Shown here: piece by piece, positions 18,757 to 27,099 of the stretch | How positions within the stretch are numbered: the first letter of the stretch is position 1 | Layout: every line of letters begins with the position of its first letter | Source of the DNA: Microvirga arsenatis | GTDB lineage: Bacteria > Pseudomonadota > Alphaproteobacteria > Rhizobiales > Beijerinckiaceae | Length of the DNA stretch: 64,000 nt | Direction: 5' to 3' | Assembly (NCBI RefSeq): GCF_009910705.1 | Contig: NZ_JAAAXJ010000008.1 | Location: 141,108 to 205,107 of the forward strand | Program-made: the position numbers and the translations under genes | Notes under the pieces: model-generated | The model's database searches: none | What the model was told of the DNA's origin: nothing | What the model saw: only the letters and a program-made list of their open reading frames with translations

Positions 18757-18777
18757 TATGTCAGCATTACTGACATA
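18757..18777. promoter_or_regulatory. Candidate operator upstream of the indolepyruvate oxidoreductase
   Basis: A perfect 8-bp inverted repeat, TATGTCAG and CTGACATA separated by five bases, stands 63 bases upstream of the oxidoreductase start and 114 bases upstream of the divergent DUF1007 gene. Its AT content contrasts with the surroundings. The spacing suits a dimeric TetR- or MarR-type repressor, but the regulator is not identifiable. Confidence 0.6.
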
Positions 18778-18890
18778 ACCGCCGGACTCCGTCAATCGAC
18801 GCCTTCGTTTCGCCTCTGTTAACCATAAAACCTCATACCGTCTTCCCTGCCCGGCTCTCGCCGGAAGCCTCGCTTCTCCAAGGTCGATCC

Positions 18891-19532
18891 ATGACGCGCC
18901 TGACCGGACTGAAACTTTCCCTGGCGGCCCTCGTATGGAGCCTGGCCGCGCCGGCTCTCGCCCATCCCCACGTGTGGGTCACAGCCAAGGCGGAGGTGGT
19001 CTTCGCGCCCGACGGCAAAGTGACCGGCATCCGCCACCACTGGACCTTCGACGAGGCCTATACGGCCTATGTCACGCAAGGGCTGGACAAGAACGGCGAC
19101 GGCAAGTTTTCTCCGGAGGAGTTGCAGGGGCTGGCGGATGAGAACGCCGCATCCCTCATCGAGTTCGAGTATTTCACGGTGCTGAAGGCGCGGGGCAAGC
19201 CGCAGACCTTCGACCCGCCCCGGGAAGCCCGGATGAGCATGACCGACAAGCAGGTGGCCATGTCCTTCTTCCTGCCCCTCAAGACGCCCGTGCCGCCCTC
19301 GGGGGCGGTGTCCGTCGAGATCGAGGATCCGACCTTCTTCGTCTATTTCAGCCTGACTGATGGCCAGGCGGCCGTGTCGCTCGCCAACGCACCCCAGGGC
19401 TGCGTGACCAGCATCGCGAAGGCCAAGCCGCTCGATGCCACCATGCAGAAGATCCTGCAGGACGAGGGCGCCATCCAGCCGCAGGACTTCGGCATCGAAT
19501 ATGCCAACAGGGCCATCATCGCATGTCCTTGA
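18891..19532 (+). CDS. DUF1007 family periplasmic protein
   Basis: This 213-residue protein has a signal peptide (about 1-24) that exposes the His-rich mature start HPHVWV, the hallmark of DUF1007. These proteins are known as companions of NicO/RcnA-like nickel, cobalt or zinc permeases and are thought to deliver or sense the metal at the outer face. An EF-hand-like segment (DKNGDGKFSPEEL, near residues 65-77) may bind a cation. Its 3' end overlaps the transporter gene by 10 bases, indicating coupled translation. Confidence 0.85.
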   Translation: MTRLTGLKLSLAALVWSLAAPALAHPHVWVTAKAEVVFAPDGKVTGIRHHWTFDEAYTAYVTQGLDKNGDGKFSPEELQGLADENAASLIEFEYFTVLKARGKPQTFDPPREARMSMTDKQVAMSFFLPLKTPVPPSGAVSVEIEDPTFFVYFSLTDGQAAVSLANAPQGCVTSIAKAKPLDATMQKILQDEGAIQPQDFGIEYANRAIIACP

Positions 19533-20545
19533 CGTCCGACGCCCCCGCCCTCTCCGATCCCGGCCGGGCGCCGCTGCGACGGCGGCTCGGCATCATGCTG
19601 GCCGCTGTCGCCATTGTGGCAGCGGCGATGGGGCTGATCGGCCTGTGGCTCGGGCCCGTGAGCAAGCCGCCGCCGCGGAGCCCGTTCGGCATCGGCCTGC
19701 GCGAGGCGGTCCCGTCAGGGAGCATCGGGGCTTGGATCCTGTCGGTGCAATCGGAGTTCTATGGAAGCCTTCGGGCAGGCGTGCGGGAGATGAAGGAGAA
19801 CGGCTCGGCCCTGGTCTCCCTCCTCTTCGTCGGCTTCGCCTACGGCGTTTTCCACGCAGCCGGACCGGGCCACGGCAAGGCCGTGATCTCCGCCTATCTC
19901 GTGGCGGACGAGAAGGCCTTGCGCAAAGGCGTCGCCTTGAGCCTGGCGGCCGCCCTCGTGCAGGCATCGGTGGCCATCGCCATCGTGTCCGGCGTGAACC
20001 TCGTGCTGCGCGCCACCGCCGCCACCATGAACAAGCTGGCCCTGAATGTTGAGCTGGCGAGCTTCATTGCCGTGGCCCTGCTCGGCGCGGTCATCACCTG
20101 GCGCAAGGCGGGAAAGGTGTTGGGTGTCATGGCGATGGCCCGCAACCCTTACGCCGCCGTTCAGGAGACTTGCGACCACGTCCATCTGCCGCCGCCCGAC
20201 GCCATCAACCGGTTGAGCCGCTGGCGCGAGATGGCAGGCGTGGCCATCGCCGCCGGGATCCGCCCCTGTGCGGGCGCCCTCATCGTCCTCGTCTTCGCCC
20301 TGTCGCAGGGCCTGTTCGCCGCGGGCATCGCTGCGACCTTCGCCATGGCCCTGGGCACCGCGCTCACCACCAGCGCCATCGCGGCGCTTGCGGTCTTCTT
20401 CAAGGCCATGGCGTTGAATCTCGCCGGCGGGCGCGGTGCGTCCGGCGCCCTCGCCATCGCCGGGCTGGAGTTGCTCGCCGCCGCCTTCGTGCTGGTCCTG
20501 GGCCTCAGCCTTCTGCACGGGCTGTGGAGCACGGGCGGCTTGTAA
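19523..20545 (+). CDS. NicO-family nickel/cobalt transporter (RcnA/HoxN-like)
   Basis: This is an inner-membrane transporter of 340 residues with about six to seven helices. The family motifs HAAGPGHGKAVISAYL (helix II region) and GIRPCAGALIVL are clear. It lacks the long His-rich cytoplasmic loop of E. coli RcnA. Coupled to the DUF1007 protein, it probably moves Ni, Co or another divalent metal; direction and specificity cannot be read from sequence. No metal riboswitch or recognisable metalloregulator gene is adjacent. Confidence 0.85.
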   Translation: MSLTSDAPALSDPGRAPLRRRLGIMLAAVAIVAAAMGLIGLWLGPVSKPPPRSPFGIGLREAVPSGSIGAWILSVQSEFYGSLRAGVREMKENGSALVSLLFVGFAYGVFHAAGPGHGKAVISAYLVADEKALRKGVALSLAAALVQASVAIAIVSGVNLVLRATAATMNKLALNVELASFIAVALLGAVITWRKAGKVLGVMAMARNPYAAVQETCDHVHLPPPDAINRLSRWREMAGVAIAAGIRPCAGALIVLVFALSQGLFAAGIAATFAMALGTALTTSAIAALAVFFKAMALNLAGGRGASGALAIAGLELLAAAFVLVLGLSLLHGLWSTGGL

Positions 20546-20663
20546 GCGCACCACCGCCCGGAGGGTTGCGCTGGAAGCATATCCAAGCCGCCATCCCCGC
20601 TTTCTCATGCGTTGCTGCACCTGCGAAGAGGCGGCATAAGAGATGCTCTTGCAGGGGCAAGCC

Positions 20664-21284
20664 ATGAGCGCATCCGCTCCATCTCCGACGCATGTTCATC
20701 GTCTCCACGAGGATGTCGCCGCCGGCCTCACGGGCACCCTCGTCGTGGCGCTGGGCGTCGCCTTCCTCTCGAAGGCGACCCTGCTCACGGGCGGTACGGC
20801 GGGGCTCGCCCTCCTCCTGCAATATGCAACCGGCTTCGAGTTCGGCGCCCTCTTCCTCGTCGTGAACCTGCCCTTCTATGCGCTCTCGATCCTGCGCATG
20901 GGCTGGAAGCTCACGATCCGCACCTTCCTGGCCGTTCTGCTCGTCTCCTTCCTCACCGGGCTCACCTCCGCCTGGCTCGGCATCGCGCACCTCAATCCGG
21001 TCTACGCGGCGGTGACCGGTGGCATGCTGGTGGGCCTGGGTCTGCTGATCCTGTTCCGGCACCGCACGAGCCTGGGCGGCGTCAACATCCTCGCCCTCTA
21101 CGCCCAGGAGCGCTACGGCCTTTCCGCCGGATACGTGCAGCTCGCCGTCGACGCCCTGGTCCTGCTGGCCTCCCTGTTCGTGGTGACGCCGGAGCAGTTC
21201 GCCCTGTCGCTGCTCGCCACGGTCGTGATCAACCTGGTCATCGCCATCAACCACAAGCCCGGCCGCTATCTCGGCGTCAGCTGA
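20664..21284 (+). CDS. YitT family membrane protein
   Basis: This 206-residue integral membrane protein has about five helices and belongs to the YitT/DUF161 family (TLLTGGTAGLALLLQYATG, SLGGVNILALY). The function of the family is unknown, though transporter roles have been suggested. The start at 20664 has a GGGG run nine bases upstream and is preferred over an ATG seven codons earlier. It ends stop-to-stop with the convergent gamma-glutamyltransferase (TGATCA). Confidence 0.82.
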   Translation: MSASAPSPTHVHRLHEDVAAGLTGTLVVALGVAFLSKATLLTGGTAGLALLLQYATGFEFGALFLVVNLPFYALSILRMGWKLTIRTFLAVLLVSFLTGLTSAWLGIAHLNPVYAAVTGGMLVGLGLLILFRHRTSLGGVNILALYAQERYGLSAGYVQLAVDALVLLASLFVVTPEQFALSLLATVVINLVIAINHKPGRYLGVS

Positions 21285-22883
21285 TCACAAGCCGAGCGAG
21301 CCCCCATCCGAGCGGGGATCGTGCACCGCCTCGACGCGCCCGTTGCGCGGGTGCTTCACCAGCATGCCCGCATGGCCGAAGCGCCCGGAATAGGCCTCGT
21401 CCATCTCCTCGACCGTATGGCCGAGCCGAGAGAGGCCGCGGATCAGGCCGGGGTCGAAACGGCTCTCCACCTTCAGCACGGCCTCCTGGCCGCGCAGGCT
21501 CGCATCGAGCAGCCAGCGGGGCGCCTCCACGGCGTCCGCCAGCCCCATGCCGGCCTCTGCATAGCGCGAAAAGATCTGGCTGAGGAATTGAGGCTGGGTT
21601 TCGCCGCCCATCGCTCCGAAGGACAGCACCCGCCCATCGTCGAACACGGCCATGCCCGGATTGAGCGAATGGAGCGGCCGATGGCCCGGCTCCAGCCGGT
21701 TGCGGCTGGCAGAATCGAGCGAGAAGGCGGTGCCGCGGTTGTGCCACAGGATCCCCGTCGCCGGGAGCAGGCAGCCGGAACCATAGGCCCAGAACACGGA
21801 CTGGATGTAGGACACGGCAAGCCCGTCGTGATCGATGGCTCCCATCCAGATGGTGTCCCCGTCGATGGAACGCGGCAGGGGAAAGGAGGCGGCCCGCTTC
21901 ATGTCGATGAGGGCGGCCTCCCTGTCCAGCGCCTGGGGCGTCAGGAAGGAGGCCGGGTCGTGGGCGAGGTTCCGGGGGTCCGCCACCACCCGGTCGCGGA
22001 TGGAGAAGGCGCGCTTGGCGGCCTCGATCAGCCCGTGATGGCGTTCGGGCGTCTCGCCCTGAAGCCCGTTGAGGCGCTCGACCATGCCGAGGATCAGCAG
22101 GGTGGCGAGCCCCTGGCTCGGCGGCGGCAGGTTGTAGACGGTCGAGCGCCGCAACCGGACCGAGAGAGGCTCCACCACGCGGGCGCGATAGGTCTCCAGG
22201 TCGCGGCGGGTGATCGGGCTGCCGATCCGCTCCAGATCGCGGGCGATCTCCCGCCCCACATCGCCCCGGTAGAAATCGGCAAGACCCGCATGGACGAGCT
22301 GCTCCAGGGTGTCGGCAAGGCGCGGCGTTCGCCTCTGCGCGCCCTCCGGCGCTCTCTTGCCTTCGACCAGGAAGGCTTCGGCGAAGCCGGGAACCTCATA
22401 GAGGGCCGCTTCCTCGCCGGTCTTGAACCGCTCCTCGGAGCGGGAGACCGGGTATCCGTCCCGGGCGAAGCGGATGGCGTCTCCGATCAGCAGATCGAGG
22501 GGCATCTGCCCGCCGAGCGCCTTGGCGAGTTCGAGGGCGAGAGCCCATCCCCCGACGGCGCCGGCCACGGTGAGCGCCGAATCCGGCCCGCGCGGCGGGA
22601 CGGCGTCGTAGCCCTTGTCCCGGTAGCGCCGGATGGTGGCGAGCGCGCCGGCCGGTCCCGAGGCGTCGAGGGCGTGGATGCGGCCCTTGGGCTCCCGCAC
22701 GAGCCAGAACCCGTCGCCGCCGATGCCGTTCATGTGCGGATAGACCACCGCGATGGTGGCCGCCATGGCCACCATGGCCTCGATCGCATTGCCGCCGGCA
22801 GCGAGAATGGTCTGGCCGGTCTCGGCCGCGAGGATATGGGGAGCCGCCACGGCGGCTGTCGAGAAGACGGGGGTTTCGGGCAT
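21285..22883 (-). CDS. Gamma-glutamyltransferase family protein
   Basis: This Ntn-hydrolase self-cleaves to expose an N-terminal threonine nucleophile and transfers or hydrolyses gamma-glutamyl or similar acyl groups. Of 532 residues, the large subunit portion covers about 1-343, and the candidate nucleophile Thr344 lies in GDTIWMGAIDHDG. The usual TTH motif is TIW here, as in divergent bacterial GGT-like acylases and oxamate-amidohydrolase-like members. No signal peptide precedes STAAVAAPH, unlike periplasmic GGTs, so a cytoplasmic role is likely. The ATG at 22883 is preferred to a GTG 17 codons upstream. Confidence 0.85.
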   Translation of the reverse strand: MPETPVFSTAAVAAPHILAAETGQTILAAGGNAIEAMVAMAATIAVVYPHMNGIGGDGFWLVREPKGRIHALDASGPAGALATIRRYRDKGYDAVPPRGPDSALTVAGAVGGWALALELAKALGGQMPLDLLIGDAIRFARDGYPVSRSEERFKTGEEAALYEVPGFAEAFLVEGKRAPEGAQRRTPRLADTLEQLVHAGLADFYRGDVGREIARDLERIGSPITRRDLETYRARVVEPLSVRLRRSTVYNLPPPSQGLATLLILGMVERLNGLQGETPERHHGLIEAAKRAFSIRDRVVADPRNLAHDPASFLTPQALDREAALIDMKRAASFPLPRSIDGDTIWMGAIDHDGLAVSYIQSVFWAYGSGCLLPATGILWHNRGTAFSLDSASRNRLEPGHRPLHSLNPGMAVFDDGRVLSFGAMGGETQPQFLSQIFSRYAEAGMGLADAVEAPRWLLDASLRGQEAVLKVESRFDPGLIRGLSRLGHTVEEMDEAYSGRFGHAGMLVKHPRNGRVEAVHDPRSDGGSLGL

Positions 22884-22986
22884 GGGCTCTTGAATATGGG
22901 GCGCGACAGAATGAGATTCGGGGAGAACTTGCACCGGAGGGGGCGTTTAGGGTAGTCCCCTTTGCAACAGACGAAGTGAGGCAGCA

Positions 22987-23229
22987 GTGGCTCAGGCGAA
23001 AAGCACCAACTGGCGCAACGTGATCACCATCATCAGCATCATGATCCTGGTGGGCGCGGAGGTTTTCGGCGTCGCGATCGCCGCCGGCTGGGCCATCGCG
23101 GGGCTGTTCGAGCTCGGCGACCTCGTGGGCTACGCGCTCATGGGCCTGTTCAGCCTGTTCGCTCTCTACATCCTGGTGAACCTCTGGCGCCGCTGCGTCG
23201 CCGTCGAGCCCCTGACCGGACGCGCCTAA
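22987..23229 (+). CDS. Small two-helix membrane protein of unknown function
   Basis: This 80-residue protein starts at GTG, with helices at about 12-38 and 46-68 and a short basic cytoplasmic tail. I do not recognise a family. It is divergent from the gamma-glutamyltransferase, and its stop overlaps the stop of the convergent DUF1850 gene by three bases. Confidence 0.6.
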   Translation: MAQAKSTNWRNVITIISIMILVGAEVFGVAIAAGWAIAGLFELGDLVGYALMGLFSLFALYILVNLWRRCVAVEPLTGRA

Positions 23230-23594
23230 GGCTTTTCACAGACCTTCATCACGATGGGATCGGCCTCGGGCGGCACATAGGCCTCCATCGGGCGGCACTG
23301 GCCTGCCATGCAGATCCGCCAGTCCGCCGTGGCGCCCGAGCGGCGCATGACCACCTGGGCCTGAGGCGGCAGGTTCGGCCTCCACGACCAGACCCCACTG
23401 CCGAACTTGGCCTCCGGCGGCGGCTCCATCCCGGCCCCGGAGCCGCGCACCCGCGCCTCGACGAGTTCGAGCCCTGCCGGTGTCGAGCGCCAGTCCTCCT
23501 CCCAGGCGATCCTCTCGACCGAATGCGTCCAGGCCAGGGTGATTGCGCCGGCCATGAGGGGCGCGACCGCGGAGCCGGCCAGAAGGCAGATCAT
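23226..23594 (-). CDS. DUF1850 domain protein of the TAXI-TRAP operon
   Basis: This 122-residue protein begins with an N-terminal hydrophobic segment or signal peptide, then the DUF1850 signature: LAWTHSVERIAWEEDWR and the Gly-rich RVRGSGAGMEPP. DUF1850 proteins regularly follow TAXI-type TRAP permease genes; their role is unknown but is presumably linked to substrate uptake. The start overlaps the permease stop in TGATG, so translation is coupled. Confidence 0.8.
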   Translation of the reverse strand: MICLLAGSAVAPLMAGAITLAWTHSVERIAWEEDWRSTPAGLELVEARVRGSGAGMEPPPEAKFGSGVWSWRPNLPPQAQVVMRRSGATADWRICMAGQCRPMEAYVPPEADPIVMKVCEKP

Positions 23595-25885
23595 CAGCCG
23601 ACGACGGGCTTGGCGACCCGTCGGGTCTGCCAGACGTGGAAGCCCACGAAGAGCGCCGCCAGCACGAAGCCGATCTCGTCGGTCAGCGGAATGGCAGCCA
23701 CGAGGAAGCCCGCAGCCGCCGCAGCCCAGATCCGCTCCCACCAGGCCAGAGGCTTCAGGAAATAGCCGATGGCGGCGACTCCCCAGAGCGTCATGGCGAG
23801 CGAGGCCTTGACGACGATGTAGACCACCGCAAGCCAGTAGCCTGCCCCCTCCAGCCCCGGCACCGGCTGCAGCATCAGGGTGGGGTCATAGACGGCCATG
23901 TAGGGGATGACGAAGCCCGGCAGCGCGATCTTGACCGCCTGGATGCCGATCTTGAGGCCCGATTCCTTGGCCATGGGGGCTGCCGCGAAAGCGGCCAGCG
24001 CGACCGGCGGCGTCAGGTCCGCCATGATGCCGAAGTAGAAGACGAACATGTGCGAGACGATGAGCGGCACATCGAGCTGCAGCAGGATCGGCGCGGCGAG
24101 CGACGAGGTGATGATGTAGTTCGGGATCGTCGGGATGCCCATGCCCAGGATCAGGCTGAAGATCATGGTCAGCACCAGGGCGGCAAAGATGTTCTCCTTG
24201 CCGATGGAGATCATCCAGGTGCCCACGATGGTGCCGAGCCCGGTGAGCGTCATGGTACCGATGACGATGCCGACGACGGCGCAGGCAAGGCCCACGGGAA
24301 GCGCCTGGCGCGCGCCGTCCGCCAAGGCATCGACGCAGGCTTTCAAGGTCGTGCGTCCCCGACCCGAAAAGGCGTTCCACAGGGAGAGGGCCGCCACCAC
24401 GAGCACGACGAGCGTCACGGTCGAAGCGAGCGAATAGGCGGAGACCAGCGCCAGACCGATCCAGAAAGCGATGCGCAGGGCCGGCGTGCCGAGACCCGCC
24501 GCGATGGCCGTGCCGAGGATCAGCGCCACGGTGAGCGAGAGGCCGACCGCACCGGCGAAGAGCGGCGTGTATCCGGCAAAGAGCAGGTAGACCAGTACGC
24601 CGAGTGGAGCGAGGAGGAACCACTTCCTCCTCATCTCGGCCCAAGCATCGGGCAGCTCGCTTTTGGGCAGGCCACGCAGGTTACGCTTGCCGGCCTCGAG
24701 ATGCACCGCCAGATAGCAGGCCGCGAAATAGAGGATCGCCGGGATGATCGCAGCCTCGACGATCTTCGAGTAGGGCACGTCGATGGTCTCGGCCATGATG
24801 AAGGCCACGGCGCCCATGACCGGCGGCATGATCTGGCCGCCCATGGACGAGGTCGCCTCCACTCCGCCGGCGAAAGCGGAGGGGAAGCCGAAGCGCTTCA
24901 TGAGCGGGATCGTGAATTGGCCCGAGGCCACCACGTTGGCGACGCCCGAGCCCGACACGGTGCCCATGAGCGCGGAGGACGCCACGCAGACCTTGCCGGG
25001 ACCGCCCTGCTTGTCGCCGAAGACCGCCATGGAGATGTCGTTGAAGAAATCGATGACGCCGGCCTTCTCCATGAAGGCGCCGAACAGGATGAACAGGAAG
25101 ATGTAGGTGGCCGAAACCAGCGTGGGCGTGCCGTAGATGCCCTCCGTTCCGAAGGACATGTGCTCGACCACCTGCTCGAGCGAGTAGCCGCGATGGTCGA
25201 GGGGAGCCGGCAGGAGGTGCCCGAACAGGCAGTAGGACAGGAACAGGCCCGCGACGATGGGAAGCGCCGGACCCATGACGCGCCAGATGAGATACATGAG
25301 GATCGCGAGCCCGGCGATGCCCACGGCAAGATCGACCGTCGTGAGATCGCCTGCGCGAACGACAAGCTCCTCGTAGAAGGCCCAGTGGTACAGGCCCACC
25401 AGGAAGCTGACGGCACCGACGATCCAGCCGAGGGCGCGCAGGGACGAGGAGCCCGAGCGGTGATTGGCGATCATCGCCCCTGCCACGAGGCACAGGAAGC
25501 CCACGTGGAGGGTGCGCACCACCTGGCTCGGCATGCTGCCGCCGAACCGCAGGACGAGCCCGAAGGCGACCGCGACGGCGAGCCAGGCAAGGATGCCATC
25601 GACGCTGCGGCGGCGGCGAACGGCAAGCCCGATCAGCCAGGCCGCCCAGGCCACCATGGTGACGGCCCAGAGATGCGTGAGGCTCAAGCCTGCGATGAAG
25701 GGCTGGTCGAGGGGAATGCCGAAGGAGGTGATGATCTGGAACGTGGAGAACGAGACGGCGATCCAGAACAGGAGCCTCCCCAGGAAACCCTCGCCGAAGC
25801 TTTCCGGCAGGCCGTGCTCCGGATTCACGGATTCCGCCGGCGCTTCCATCTGGGCGAGTTCGGAAGCGTTGACGCCCTGGCTCAT
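23594..25885 (-). CDS. TRAP transporter permease, fused 4TM/12TM (TAXI type)
   Basis: This is a 763-residue inner-membrane permease in which the small (DctQ-like, about 30-170) and large (DctM-like, about 200-640) TRAP subunits are one chain, with more helices at the C-terminus. Motifs of the large subunit include GTVSGSGVANVVASGQFTIP and EATSSMGGQIMPPVMGAVAF. The start at 25885 has GAGGAG upstream. It works with the TAXI receptor encoded 92 bases upstream, from which it is separated by a hairpin. The substrate is unknown; TAXI receptors are associated with organic acids such as glutamate or 2-oxoglutarate. Confidence 0.92.
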   Translation of the reverse strand: MSQGVNASELAQMEAPAESVNPEHGLPESFGEGFLGRLLFWIAVSFSTFQIITSFGIPLDQPFIAGLSLTHLWAVTMVAWAAWLIGLAVRRRRSVDGILAWLAVAVAFGLVLRFGGSMPSQVVRTLHVGFLCLVAGAMIANHRSGSSSLRALGWIVGAVSFLVGLYHWAFYEELVVRAGDLTTVDLAVGIAGLAILMYLIWRVMGPALPIVAGLFLSYCLFGHLLPAPLDHRGYSLEQVVEHMSFGTEGIYGTPTLVSATYIFLFILFGAFMEKAGVIDFFNDISMAVFGDKQGGPGKVCVASSALMGTVSGSGVANVVASGQFTIPLMKRFGFPSAFAGGVEATSSMGGQIMPPVMGAVAFIMAETIDVPYSKIVEAAIIPAILYFAACYLAVHLEAGKRNLRGLPKSELPDAWAEMRRKWFLLAPLGVLVYLLFAGYTPLFAGAVGLSLTVALILGTAIAAGLGTPALRIAFWIGLALVSAYSLASTVTLVVLVVAALSLWNAFSGRGRTTLKACVDALADGARQALPVGLACAVVGIVIGTMTLTGLGTIVGTWMISIGKENIFAALVLTMIFSLILGMGIPTIPNYIITSSLAAPILLQLDVPLIVSHMFVFYFGIMADLTPPVALAAFAAAPMAKESGLKIGIQAVKIALPGFVIPYMAVYDPTLMLQPVPGLEGAGYWLAVVYIVVKASLAMTLWGVAAIGYFLKPLAWWERIWAAAAAGFLVAAIPLTDEIGFVLAALFVGFHVWQTRRVAKPVVG

Positions 25886-25919
25886 CTGCGGCTCCTCACG
25901 GATCGTTCTTCTTGTCACG

Positions 25920-25949
25920 AAAAAGCCGGAGCAGTTCACCTGCCCCGGC
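25920..25949 (-). terminator. Intercistronic hairpin between TAXI receptor and permease
   Basis: On the minus strand a 10-bp stem (25940-25949 with 25925-25934, one G-U pair) is followed by five T. It lies between the receptor stop and permease start and has the form of an intrinsic terminator, likely giving partial read-through and a higher yield of receptor than permease. Confidence 0.75.
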
Positions 25950-25977
25950 CCGTTTGTCAATCAAGGGAGGGGTGAAA

Positions 25978-26946
25978 TCACGAACCCTGCTTCTTGACGC
26001 CTTTTTCGTCGAAGTAGCGCTGCGCGCCGGGATGCATCGGAATCGGCATGCCGGAGAGCGCGCTCTCGAGCTTGATGTCCTTGGCGGCGGCATGGGCGGC
26101 CACCAGGTCCGGCAGGCTTTCATAGATCGCCTTGGTCATCTGGTAGACGGTCTCGTCCTTCACGCCGGAATGGGTGACGAGGTAGTTCACGACGGCTGCC
26201 GTCTGCACGGGGGCCGTCTGGCCGCCATAGGTGTTGGCCGGGATCGTGGCCTTCACGTAGGGCGTGCCGACCTTGTCCACGACGGAGGCCGGAATCTCCA
26301 CCACCACGATCGGCACGGAGGTGGCAAGATCGCGGATCGAGGAGACGCCGAGGCCGGCCGATTGCAGGGTGGCGTCGAGCTGGCGGTTCTTCATGAGCTC
26401 GACGGACTCGCCGAAGGGCAGATACTCGACCTTGCCGAGATCCTTGTAGGAGAGGCCCGCGCCCTGGAGGATCGCCCGGGCGTTGAGCTCGGTACCGGAT
26501 TTCGGCGCGCCGACGGACAGGCGCTTGCCCTTGAGATCCGCCAGCGACTTGATGCCGGATTCCTGGGTGGCCACGATCTGGATGTAGTTCGGGTAGATGG
26601 CGGTGATGCCGCGCAGCTTGTCGAGCTTGCCCTTGAAGCCCGCCTCCTCGTCGCCGGCCCAGCCCATGGCGAGGCTGTCGCCCAGGGTGAAGCCGATCTC
26701 GCCCTTGCCCTGCTGCAGGAGGGTGAGGTTCTCGACGGAGGCCTTCGTGGCCTGGACCGACGGACGGGAGCCCTGCACCTTGTCGGTGAAGATCTTGGAG
26801 AGTGCAACGCCGAGCGGGTAATAGACGCCGGAGGTGCCGCCGGTCAGGACGTTGATGAAATCCTGGGCGTGGGCGGGAAGGCTTGCTCCGGCCAGCGCGA
26901 TGGCGGTTGCTGCGCCCACGAGGCGGCGCATGACTTTTCGATGCAT
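25978..26946 (-). CDS. TAXI family TRAP solute-binding receptor
   Basis: This 322-residue periplasmic receptor has a signal peptide (about 1-28, ending AHAQ) followed by the TAXI fold: NVLTGGTSGVYYPLG, the ASVENLTLLQQG segment, SLADLKGKRLSVG, and the C-terminal IPMHPGAQRYFDEKG that is near-universal in TAXI proteins. It captures the substrate for the fused permease downstream. AGGGAG precedes the ATG. It is divergent from the OpgG-family gene. Confidence 0.92.
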   Translation of the reverse strand: MHRKVMRRLVGAATAIALAGASLPAHAQDFINVLTGGTSGVYYPLGVALSKIFTDKVQGSRPSVQATKASVENLTLLQQGKGEIGFTLGDSLAMGWAGDEEAGFKGKLDKLRGITAIYPNYIQIVATQESGIKSLADLKGKRLSVGAPKSGTELNARAILQGAGLSYKDLGKVEYLPFGESVELMKNRQLDATLQSAGLGVSSIRDLATSVPIVVVEIPASVVDKVGTPYVKATIPANTYGGQTAPVQTAAVVNYLVTHSGVKDETVYQMTKAIYESLPDLVAAHAAAKDIKLESALSGMPIPMHPGAQRYFDEKGVKKQGS

Positions 26947-27099
26947 GGCGTACTCCCTATCTGTGGCGCAGCCGTCGCCGCACCTGTGTGTGGGGTAACT
27001 TTGACCGCTGACGAGGAATTCTCAAGAGGCTAAGAGGGACTTAATCCTGCCACCTTGGTCGGTAGGGGTGCCCTCCTCCACAGATACATGCGCTCATCC

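Noticed and set aside
23636..25975. Open plus-strand frame of about 780 codons opposite the first TRAP permease
   Set aside because: The product is an implausible Asp/His/Arg-rich chain complementary to membrane helices, and the TRAP permease is certain.
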